From a virus, in IMG/VR virus record IMGVR_UViG_3300042560_001323, positions 62,001 to 126,000 of that record: a stretch of 64,000 nucleotides of DNA; one strand, written 5' to 3'. Positions 57,079 through 64,000 of the stretch are shown here, one piece after another. The position numbers and the translations under genes were made by a program. The first letter of the stretch is position 1. The number at the start of each line of letters is the position of its first letter. Under the pieces are notes generated by a model. The model saw nothing but the letters and a program-made list of their open reading frames with translations. It had not been told where the DNA came from and searched no databases.

Positions 57079-57246
57079 TTAAGGAATTGTGGCACAGGCC
57101 GCCGCAATAATACCAACAATAATACAAAGAAATAATAAAAATCCTAGTGGGCTAAAATAGGTAGAGGCAAAACTGAATAAAAGAACAATTCCAAAAAGAC
57201 TGACACTAACTAATGTTGCAATTTTAATAAATTTCATCATCTTCAT
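57079..57246 (-). CDS. Small membrane protein
   Basis: Fifty-five residues, two spans (KIATLVSVSLFGIVLLFSFA and PLGFLLFLCIIVGIIAAACA). AGAGGA upstream of ATG 57246. Possible envelope or lysis role; no family. Confidence 0.55.
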   Translation of the reverse strand: MKMMKFIKIATLVSVSLFGIVLLFSFASTYFSPLGFLLFLCIIVGIIAAACATIP

Positions 57247-57340
57247 TTAAAGGATCCTCTAACATACATCATTTATTGATAGTTGGACCGTTCGGTGGAC
57301 ACTTTTTAAATTGTCCATAATAGGTCTATTCGGGATGGAT

Positions 57341-57550
57341 TTATTGCTCTAGTTCAGCAGCGATTGCGCAAAGTTGTTCTGCATCAATGTAAAAATTCCC
57401 ATAATCATCCATATATTCTGTATCTTTACAGTCTGCAAGGGCACGGAGGGCGGCGGCAATGGCATAACTTGCTTTGTCAACGGCATAAACATCCCATTCT
57501 GACAAGAACGCATTCAACACTTTCTGTGCAGGGCCATCTTTCTGTGCCAT
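57341..57550 (-). CDS. Small helical protein, paralogue of 1934-2164
   Basis: Sixty-nine residues. Shares ALRALADCKDTEYMDDYGNF and ILAAELEQ-like end with the 1934-2164 product. Unknown. Confidence 0.65.
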   Translation of the reverse strand: MAQKDGPAQKVLNAFLSEWDVYAVDKASYAIAAALRALADCKDTEYMDDYGNFYIDAEQLCAIAAELEQ

Positions 57551-57648
57551 ATCGTTGTTTGGTAAACTGCCAACATAACATACGCCATCTACAACCTAAC
57601 GGGCCTTTCAGTGGACACTTCTTAAACTGTCCATAAATACAAATAAAA

Positions 57649-58107
57649 ATGTGGCTGTATAATAATCAAGTTCTTGAAACCGTACCCGAAGGAATGGAAG
57701 GGTTTGTATATCTTATTGAAAACTTAACAAACAATAAGAAATACATCGGTAAGAAACATTTCTGGGAAAGAAGAAAAGACCGTAAGACTGGCAGAAGAAA
57801 GACAAAAGAGAGCAGTTGGCAATCTTATATGGGGAGTTGCGATGAATTGATTGCCGATTATAAAGAACTAGGAAGGGTAAACTTCAGGAAAACTATTCTT
57901 TATCTTTGCCCACATAAAAAGTCAATGTCTTATTTTGAAACACTGGAGCAGTTCAAAAGAGACGTTATTATGCGTGAAGATTATTACAATACTAATGTTG
58001 AAGGAAAGTTTTTTACCTCAGAGAAAGACAATATTTATAGTAAGGTATTATTCTCGGAAACAGTTCAAGACCAATCTTCAAACATAAATCCACTTGTGGT
58101 TGAGTAG
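57649..58107 (+). CDS. GIY-YIG-like endonuclease
   Basis: 152 residues. GFVYLIENLTNNKKYIGKKHFW is the GIY-YIG motif; SYMGSCDELIADYKELGRVN follows. Widespread T4-like phage protein of Seg type. Plus-strand gene behind CATAAATA (57632-57639). Converges with the deaminase gene, overlapping its 3' end by 43 bases. Confidence 0.8.
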   Translation: MWLYNNQVLETVPEGMEGFVYLIENLTNNKKYIGKKHFWERRKDRKTGRRKTKESSWQSYMGSCDELIADYKELGRVNFRKTILYLCPHKKSMSYFETLEQFKRDVIMREDYYNTNVEGKFFTSEKDNIYSKVLFSETVQDQSSNINPLVVE

Positions 58108-58508
58108 TGAATTTTTGTTATTCCATTGTGCTTAAGAAATAGAGTACATAGAGGACAAGGACGAGAGTTTCTGAGTTTATTGCCACCGTGACCACCGACT
58201 CTTGCAACAACAATTGTATCGCCTTCTTCTTTTGCTCTCAAAATACAGTTAAGTTCGGAATGTAAGAAATGCTTTTTCGAGTACACATCATTATCGTGAA
58301 TGCGGCTCGCAAGAATAGCATACTTCTCTTGAATAGGATGGGTCTTTCTATCGTAATTACAGGCGGCGGATATAATCTTTCGCTTTTTGAGAAGAATGCT
58401 CCCAACTCGTTTTTTAGAAGGAGATGCCATTGCAACCGAAATTGCATTATTAAGAATCTCCGGTTTCATTTGCGACGGGACTGCAATAATATCACTCAAA
58501 AGATACAT
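58065..58508 (-). CDS. Zinc-dependent deoxycytidylate/cytidine deaminase family
   Basis: 147 residues. HSELNCILR gives the HxE zinc motif and SRPCPLCTLFL the PCxxC motif. Makes dUMP or uridine-type product, feeding ThyX. Overlaps the plus-strand gene at the 3' end. Confidence 0.8.
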   Translation of the reverse strand: MYLLSDIIAVPSQMKPEILNNAISVAMASPSKKRVGSILLKKRKIISAACNYDRKTHPIQEKYAILASRIHDNDVYSKKHFLHSELNCILRAKEEGDTIVVARVGGHGGNKLRNSRPCPLCTLFLKHNGITKIHYSTTSGFMFEDWS

Positions 58509-58520
58509 CAGTTAGGCATT

Positions 58521-58560
58521 AAAAAATCACTCTAGCACGGAGTTGTGACTAGAGTGATTT
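58521..58560 (-). terminator. Strong intrinsic terminator
   Basis: AAATCACTCTAG/CTAGAGTGATTT (12 bp) followed by TTTTTT on the minus strand. Ends transcripts of the basic protein and RNR region. Confidence 0.8.
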
Positions 58561-58582
58561 AGGTGTGACAGTTTTTAAAGTG

Positions 58583-59728
58583 TCAGTCTTCTAGATAGTT
58601 GCTAGCAAACTCGGTTAAGGTTTCAGTGGACATATCCTCTAAGATAGACACTGCCTGACTTTCAGTTTCAGCATATCCTTCATTAATAAGATCTTCAATC
58701 ATATATTGCGTTAGGAGATCGTAGTCTACTGAGGCATTTACATTTTGCCGTTTCCTTGCACTACGAATTGCAGGGGCAACAGCCGAACCTTTAAGAGGAT
58801 TACCGGCCTTAGATGTAACTTGAACCCCCATTTTTGATCTAGTTCTTGATGGGAAGGCAGTAGGATTAACAGGAGCAGCGGGCCTATTGCTTAGACCCCG
58901 TAGACCCAATCTAGGCCGATTAGTTTCTGTAGAAGTAGCGGAGGCTTTTGGAGTTGCAGGTTTTGCAAATACATCATCATTTGTGGCTCGGGCAGAAGCT
59001 CTGGCCTGCCGAGTTTGCTCCCTACCTGGAGTTCTGGGGGTTGGCTTGGTTAGAGGAGCCTTGTAGCCGCTTTTAGCGCCCTGATATGCGCCTCTAGCAG
59101 CATTGACTAGGCGTCTACCACCCCGGCCAACTCTTGCCAGAGCGGCTTGAGCTTTTCCTGCTACTTCACTACCAGTTTTCTTTAGTTGAGCCTTTCTATC
59201 TCTGATTTTCTTATTAGCGATTTCCATCGCACCTTTAACACTTCGCTTTGCACCACTAAGAGCGCCACGAATGGCAGCGGATCTAGATGCACGCCGGGCT
59301 CTGGCGGCGGAATCTGAAGCAGAAGAAAGAGAACGTTTTGCAAGTTGTGTGGCTGATTCCAAATCTTTTGTGGCTTTTGCTCCAGATGCGGTTGCAGAAG
59401 TTTTAAAACGTGCGGCATCTTGAGCACTATAATTGCCTCTCAAACCTCTCTGCGAAGACCTTCTTTGTGAAACTGACATTGCCTCATTAATCATCTCTAG
59501 AGATTCAGTAAGAACTTCATCATCAGAGAAAGTGACTTCAAGTGTATCTACAGCCTCATCAAGAGTATCACCATAATCCATAAATTCCCAAATTAGGGAT
59601 TCCATTACTTCTTCAATTTCTTCTTGTTGAAGATAGTCTACGAAGCGAAGATTATCGTAAAAACTGGCTTCAGTAAAACGGCTATTATATAGTTCACCGT
59701 AAGCCTCAGTTAGATGGTATCTAGACAT
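58583..59728 (-). CDS. Basic Ala/Ser/Arg-rich protein with helical N- and C-terminal domains
   Basis: 381 residues. Acidic helical start (LQQEEIEEVMESLIWEF), long basic low-complexity middle (KRSLSSASDSAARARRASRS), and C-terminus YDLLTQYMIEDLINEGYAET common in T4-like cyanophage virion proteins. Looks like an internal head or DNA-binding protein. Exact role unknown. Confidence 0.65.
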   Translation of the reverse strand: MSRYHLTEAYGELYNSRFTEASFYDNLRFVDYLQQEEIEEVMESLIWEFMDYGDTLDEAVDTLEVTFSDDEVLTESLEMINEAMSVSQRRSSQRGLRGNYSAQDAARFKTSATASGAKATKDLESATQLAKRSLSSASDSAARARRASRSAAIRGALSGAKRSVKGAMEIANKKIRDRKAQLKKTGSEVAGKAQAALARVGRGGRRLVNAARGAYQGAKSGYKAPLTKPTPRTPGREQTRQARASARATNDDVFAKPATPKASATSTETNRPRLGLRGLSNRPAAPVNPTAFPSRTRSKMGVQVTSKAGNPLKGSAVAPAIRSARKRQNVNASVDYDLLTQYMIEDLINEGYAETESQAVSILEDMSTETLTEFASNYLED

Positions 59729-59758
59729 ATTTTGTTTTAGGTTATACTCTCCTATTAT

Positions 59759-59926
59759 TTAGGAAACTTGTCCCAGCAACTTTTCCTCAAAGTCTTCCCA
59801 GTATTTGTCTGTTGCCTCTGTATTATCTTCGGGGCTTCCTAGATAATCAAACCAGAACTCTCCCGATTCGTGAAAGTTCTCCCAAAAGGCGGTTTTAATT
59901 TGGTCTAAAGTAAAAGTTTCTTCCAT
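59759..59926 (-). CDS. Small acidic protein beside nrdB
   Basis: Fifty-five residues, MEETFTLDQIKTAFWENFHE start, YWEDFEEKLLGQVS end. A conserved small cyanophage protein following nrdB. Unknown. Confidence 0.65.
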   Translation of the reverse strand: MEETFTLDQIKTAFWENFHESGEFWFDYLGSPEDNTEATDKYWEDFEEKLLGQVS

Positions 59927-59931
59927 TGTGT

Positions 59932-61128
59932 TTAAAGTTTAAAGTTTGCAAAGGCTGTAGGACTAACATCTTGTTTAATTCCACCAACAACATAACTCTC
60001 AACCTCAGTCTCTTGTGGTGCCACTTGTAGACCCTTAGAGGAAATCCAATGTTGAGTCCAAGGTAATGGATTATTATTTGCAGAAATATCATAAACCGGA
60101 TTTAATCCAATAGCTTTAAGTCTACGATTAGCAATCCATTCAATGTATTGCTGAAGAAGTTTATCATTTAGGCCAATCATACTTCCATCTTTAAATAAAT
60201 ATGATGCCCACCGCTTTTCTTCATTTACTGCACAATCAAACATTTTATAAATCCAGTTCTCCTCTTCCTTTGCGATACTTTGCATATCTGGGTCGTCACC
60301 CTCTTTCCATTTATTTAAAATGTTTTGAGTGAGAGCTAGATGTTGATTTTCATCTCTTGCAATAAGACTGATAATTTTTGCAGAACCCTCCATCAATTTC
60401 AGTTCACCGAAAGCAAAGCTACAAGCAAAACTAACATAGAAACGAATACCTTCAAGAATGTTCACATTTACAACAGCTCTAAACAATTTTCTTTTAACTT
60501 CCATCAAGGTTTCCCTTGCATATTGAACTCCCTCAAGATTGTGAATCCAAGTATCAGAAGACCCGTAATTCTGTGCAGATTGAATAAAATCATCATATGA
60601 TTCGGTAACACTTTTTGCCCTCTCTATAATATTTTTATCGTCAATAATAGTATCAAACACTTCTGATGGGTTAGAATAAATATTCTTAATAATATAAGTA
60701 TATGACCTTGAATGTATCATTTCCATGAATTCCCAAACTGTCATACATGCTTCAAGTTCTGGAAGAGAGCAATAAGGAATAAACGCCATTCCTGGACCTC
60801 TACCCTGAACTGAATCCAGCATAATCTGGTATTTAAGATTAGAGGTGTATATGTGCTTTTGTTCCGGGCGAAGTGTTTGATAGTCCCCGCGATCTTTTTG
60901 TAGCGAAATCTCCTCGGGTCGCCAAAAATATCCAAGTTGTTGGGTAGTTAGTTTTTCAAATATTGGATACTTATATGAATCATATCTTTGAATTCCAAGA
61001 GGTTTACCGAAAAACATTGGTTGTCTTTTAGTTTCCACTTTTTCTGTATTAAATACTGTCATTCCTTTAATGGCTGTAGTTTGTTCGGTTAAAAAATCTT
61101 TAAGCTGATAGTCTGGTTTATTTTGCAT
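59932..61128 (-). CDS. nrdB: Ribonucleotide reductase small subunit NrdB
   Basis: 398 residues; ATG 61128 or an internal ATG 61062. Iron/radical motif EFMEMIHSRSYTYII has the E...H ligands and the conserved Tyr; second set ARDENQHLALTQ. Class Ia. Makes dNTPs with NrdA. Confidence 0.93.
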   Translation of the reverse strand: MQNKPDYQLKDFLTEQTTAIKGMTVFNTEKVETKRQPMFFGKPLGIQRYDSYKYPIFEKLTTQQLGYFWRPEEISLQKDRGDYQTLRPEQKHIYTSNLKYQIMLDSVQGRGPGMAFIPYCSLPELEACMTVWEFMEMIHSRSYTYIIKNIYSNPSEVFDTIIDDKNIIERAKSVTESYDDFIQSAQNYGSSDTWIHNLEGVQYARETLMEVKRKLFRAVVNVNILEGIRFYVSFACSFAFGELKLMEGSAKIISLIARDENQHLALTQNILNKWKEGDDPDMQSIAKEEENWIYKMFDCAVNEEKRWASYLFKDGSMIGLNDKLLQQYIEWIANRRLKAIGLNPVYDISANNNPLPWTQHWISSKGLQVAPQETEVESYVVGGIKQDVSPTAFANFKL

Positions 61129-61218
61129 TGGTTTTATTTAATATAATTTAAATGGTAAATTATAGGTCCATAATATCTTACATAATCATAACTTTTAGGT
61201 GAATCGTCGCGGGCATTT

Positions 61219-61908
61219 TTAATTACTCATTTTTACATAACTCCATTTGTACCCCTTACAGTGGTTAAATCTTCCCTCACAAGTATATTTAATATTAGAT
61301 GCGTTTGTTTTTACAAATCTTGCCGCAGCATTGATTGATTCAAACTCTCTTAAAAAATTTCCATCAATATCATACTGAAATACCTTTACTCTTTTTATGT
61401 TTGGATTATTTCTAAGTGTTTGCGATGTTTTGGCTTTACTCTCATCTGTATGAGATTTTCCAGCAAATCCACAAACAGATGGTTTTCCCTTTCTCATTTT
61501 ACGCAATTTTTCTTTAGTCTCTTCCGTATGATGACGACCGTAAAACGGGTTATCTTTTCCCGTGTACTTGCCCCTCCTCATCTCTGACAAAAGTTTTTTA
61601 GTTTCTTCTGTGTGATAATATCCGGGATTGCCCCCATCTCCTCCAAGAGATTGGTTATAATCTGGACGCAATTGAGAAATCCAGAACATTTCTCTATTTC
61701 CTAAGTCACATTCGCAGAATTCTATTTCCTCTATGATGAAATTTTCTTTTCCATATTTTCTAATCGCTCTATGTAGATAGGTTGTAGAATTTTTTTTTGT
61801 TGCGTCATAGCAATGGTTGGAGAATCTCTCAGCTAAAGACTTTACAGTCCTACCCACATAAAATTTACGGTTGACTTTATTTGTTATCTTATAAATTTTC
61901 CCTTTCAT
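61219..61908 (-). CDS. GIY-YIG homing endonuclease between nrdB and nrdA
   Basis: 229 residues. KIYKITNKVNRKFYVGRTVK is the GIY-YIG start; HTEETKKLLSEMRRGK and HTEETKEKLRKMRKGKP are NUMOD3; C-terminal INAAARFVKTNASNIKYTCE is an IENR1-like helix-turn-helix. Free-standing, in the T4 mobE-type location. Exact TATAAATA is 23 bases upstream. Confidence 0.88.
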   Translation of the reverse strand: MKGKIYKITNKVNRKFYVGRTVKSLAERFSNHCYDATKKNSTTYLHRAIRKYGKENFIIEEIEFCECDLGNREMFWISQLRPDYNQSLGGDGGNPGYYHTEETKKLLSEMRRGKYTGKDNPFYGRHHTEETKEKLRKMRKGKPSVCGFAGKSHTDESKAKTSQTLRNNPNIKRVKVFQYDIDGNFLREFESINAAARFVKTNASNIKYTCEGRFNHCKGYKWSYVKMSN

Positions 61909-61930
61909 AGAATTCCTAAAAACTTATTAC

Positions 61931-61938
61931 TATTTATA
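61931..61938 (-). promoter_or_regulatory. Late promoter TATAAATA
   Basis: Exact T4 late consensus 23 bases before the ATG at 61908, within a CTATTAC/GTAATAAG-like inverted repeat. Confidence 0.6.
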
Positions 61939-61960
61939 GTAATAGGTCTTTAAGATTTTA

Positions 61961-64000
61961 TTAAATAGAGCAGCTATCACACATTGATTCATCGGAATTA
62001 GAAAGTTCTTGGAGAATGACCTGAAGCTCTTGTTCAGAGTTTTCCGTCACTTCATCCGTTTTATTATCAAAAGTGTTTTGATAATAACTTGTTTTCCAAC
62101 CCACGGAATATGAGTAAAGCATGTCATGGGCCATTACGCTAACTGGAACTTCATTATCGGGATAGTTTTCCGGATTGTAAGACCAGTTCCCAGAAATTCC
62201 CTGATCGATAAATTTCTGTAGAACTGCAACGGTATTAATATAACCTAAATTAGACTTCATATCCCAAAGAAGCGTATAATTATTCTTAAGAGTGTGATAT
62301 TGTGGAACAATTTGCTTAAGTGGACCTTTTTTGGACTTTTTAATTGACAGCAGTTCACGAGGAGGTTCAATTCCATTAGTTGCATTAGAAACAACAGAAC
62401 TACTCTCCGATGGCATCTGTGCAGATAGAGTTGAGTGCCTAAGGCCATTTTCAAGAATGGATTTTCGCAATTCTTCCCAATCATGTTGAAGAGGAACTGA
62501 GGAAATTTCATCCACCTCTTTCTTGTAAGTATCTATGGGTAAAATTCCATCAGAATACTTAGTTCGCCCAAACCATTCACAGTGTCCTTTTTCTTTAGCG
62601 AGTTGATTGGATGTCTTTAAAAGGTAGTATTGAAAAGATTCAGAAAGTTTATGCATCGCATCCCACGCCCCTTGTGAATCATAGTTAACTCCAAGTTTAG
62701 CAAAATAGTGAGCAAGGCCAATAAAGCCAATTCCAAGCGATCTGCGACGCTTTGTAAAGTTTTCCGCCGCTTTGACGGGATACTTTTGATAATCAATAAT
62801 TTCTTCTAGAGCACGAACTGCAAGATCACATAACTCTTCAATCTCTTCGTCTGGTTTTATTTTGCCAACATTAATAGCCGAAAGAATACAAGTGGCAATT
62901 TCAGAAAAATTGTCATCATCAATATGTTGAATTGGGGTAGTGGGTTCCGTGATTTCTTGGCAGAGGTTCGACATCGTAATCTGGTCTTTATATGAACTAT
63001 GAGTGTTACAATGATCAATGTTCATAATATAAACCCTGCCAGTTTCAGCCCGTTCTTTAAGAAGATTTAGAATTAATTCTTGAGCTTTAACAGTCTTTTT
63101 AGGAATCGTCGGATCATTTTCATATTCAACGTAAATAGAATCAAATTCAGGCAGCCCAAAAGCATCATACAGCCTAGGTACATTATGTGGTGAGAAAAGG
63201 GTAATCTCTCCATTCTGAATGAATCTTTCGTAAAAAATTCTACTAAGTTGAATTGAATAATCGAGCCTGCGAACTCTATTGTCTTCAGTTCCCTTGTTAT
63301 TTTTTAATACTACGACATCCTCTATTTCTTGGTGCCAAATTGGAACATGAACCGTCGCAGAACCACCTCTAATGCCATTTTGCGTGCAACTTCTAACGGT
63401 TGCCTCAAATTTTTTAAAAAACGGAATAAGCCCAGTGTGTATGACCTCTCCTCCCCGGATTTTGCTGTTGATGCCGCGAATTCTTCCCCCGTTAATACCG
63501 ATTCCAGCGCGTTGAGCTACATATCTAAAAATCGCAGAATCGCTGGCCTCAATGCTATCAAGAGTATCGTCTACATCAACAAGAACACAACTTGCAAATT
63601 GACGAAGTGGAGTTCTAACCCCCGCCATAATAGGCGTAGGAATGTTAATTTTGTGTTTTGAAATTGCATCATAGTATTTTTTTACAAACGCCAGTCGGGT
63701 CTCTTTAGGATATTCAGAGAAGAGGGTTAGCGCAATCATAATATACATAAATTGCGGAGTTTCATATAATTTGCCGCTACTTCGGTCTTGTACCAAATAC
63801 TTGTCAACAACTTGACGAATACCGGCATAGGTAAAAATGAAATCCCTGTCGTGATTTATAAAATAATTTACCTTATCAATTTCTTCCTTTGAATACTTCT
63901 CATAAACTACGGGATCATAAAGATTCATTTGAACACAATGATTGATGTGCTCATCTAGATGGGGCAAATCAATTCTACCTCCATACACTTGCTTACGAAT
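61961..64000 (-). CDS. nrdA: Ribonucleotide reductase large subunit NrdA (5' end outside window)
   Basis: At least 679 residues visible; the frame is open at the right edge. Catalytic cysteines in CVLVDVDDT, MSNLCQEI and ILSAINVG context, plus the C-terminal CDSC pair. Class Ia RNR. The gene continues to the right. Confidence 0.93.
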   Translation of the reverse strand: MRKQVYGGRIDLPHLDEHINHCVQMNLYDPVVYEKYSKEEIDKVNYFINHDRDFIFTYAGIRQVVDKYLVQDRSSGKLYETPQFMYIMIALTLFSEYPKETRLAFVKKYYDAISKHKINIPTPIMAGVRTPLRQFASCVLVDVDDTLDSIEASDSAIFRYVAQRAGIGINGGRIRGINSKIRGGEVIHTGLIPFFKKFEATVRSCTQNGIRGGSATVHVPIWHQEIEDVVVLKNNKGTEDNRVRRLDYSIQLSRIFYERFIQNGEITLFSPHNVPRLYDAFGLPEFDSIYVEYENDPTIPKKTVKAQELILNLLKERAETGRVYIMNIDHCNTHSSYKDQITMSNLCQEITEPTTPIQHIDDDNFSEIATCILSAINVGKIKPDEEIEELCDLAVRALEEIIDYQKYPVKAAENFTKRRRSLGIGFIGLAHYFAKLGVNYDSQGAWDAMHKLSESFQYYLLKTSNQLAKEKGHCEWFGRTKYSDGILPIDTYKKEVDEISSVPLQHDWEELRKSILENGLRHSTLSAQMPSESSSVVSNATNGIEPPRELLSIKKSKKGPLKQIVPQYHTLKNNYTLLWDMKSNLGYINTVAVLQKFIDQGISGNWSYNPENYPDNEVPVSVMAHDMLYSYSVGWKTSYYQNTFDNKTDEVTENSEQELQVILQELSNSDESMCDSCSI

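Overview
The window reads as part of the genome of a T4-type myovirus, most likely a cyanophage. It carries T4 core genes (gp32, gp59, gp33, gp26, gp48, gp53, gp4, gp27/gp5-like hub, nrdA/nrdB). It also carries genes typical of cyanomyoviruses: phoH, speD, a DUF1825 protein, a metallophosphatase and thyX. The DNA is AT-rich, nearly all genes run on the minus strand, and many overlap by ATGA, GTGA or TAATG, so translation is probably coupled. Late-promoter-like sites (TATAAATA, AATAAATA, and often CTAAATA) lie upstream of many units. Host and species are inferred from gene content only.

Layout. 1-3.9 kb: a bifunctional NMN adenylyltransferase/Nudix gene (cut by the left edge), small unknown genes and an AAA ATPase. 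4-19.6 kb: the tail and baseplate module. Two tail-surface proteins, a beta-helical protein, gp5-like and gp27-like hub proteins, two very large tail proteins with cell-wall hydrolase domains, a small hub protein, gp26 and a gp54-like tube initiator run left. gp4, an unknown virion protein, gp48 and gp53 run right from a shared divergent start. 20.2-25.7 kb: replication and late transcription (gp32, gp59, gp33, exonuclease, phoH), with a methyltransferase/putative restriction enzyme pair between gp32 and gp59. 25.7-32.5 kb: a homing endonuclease, thyX split by an intein, a metallophosphatase, speD, glutaredoxin and small genes. 32.5-39.8 kb: mostly small unknown genes, a second AAA ATPase, a phosphoesterase and a homing endonuclease. 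39.9-46.7 kb: a glycan cassette (three GT25-like transferases, another glycosyltransferase, an epimerase, a GT6, two methyltransferases, a GT11 fucosyltransferase). 46.7-53.5 kb: small genes, alanine-repeat proteins, a tRNA, Dps, peptidyl-tRNA hydrolase and two damaged genes. 53.5-54.6 kb: a stable-RNA cluster. 54.7-57.6 kb: cell-envelope genes (L,D-transpeptidase, RlpA-like, membrane proteins). 57.6-64 kb: a GIY-YIG gene, a deaminase, a basic Ala-rich protein, nrdB, a homing endonuclease and nrdA (cut by the right edge).

The least ordinary content is RNA. (1) Four copies of a roughly 150-nt folded RNA lie at 1.0, 30.8, 31.4 and 50.5 kb. Their stems show compensatory changes, each ends in a hairpin, and three have a late-promoter-like box at the 5' end. 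(2) A tRNA-Arg(UCU) gene is split by a 209-nt group I intron. (3) Next to it is a sequence nearly identical, over about 34 nt, to the GTPase-associated centre of bacterial 23S rRNA, with two further short 23S matches in rearranged order. (4) A further hairpin-rich RNA, somewhat like the 3' end of an IS200/IS605 omega RNA, sits behind its own late promoter. A peptidyl-tRNA hydrolase and tRNA genes nearby suggest that this phage manipulates translation.
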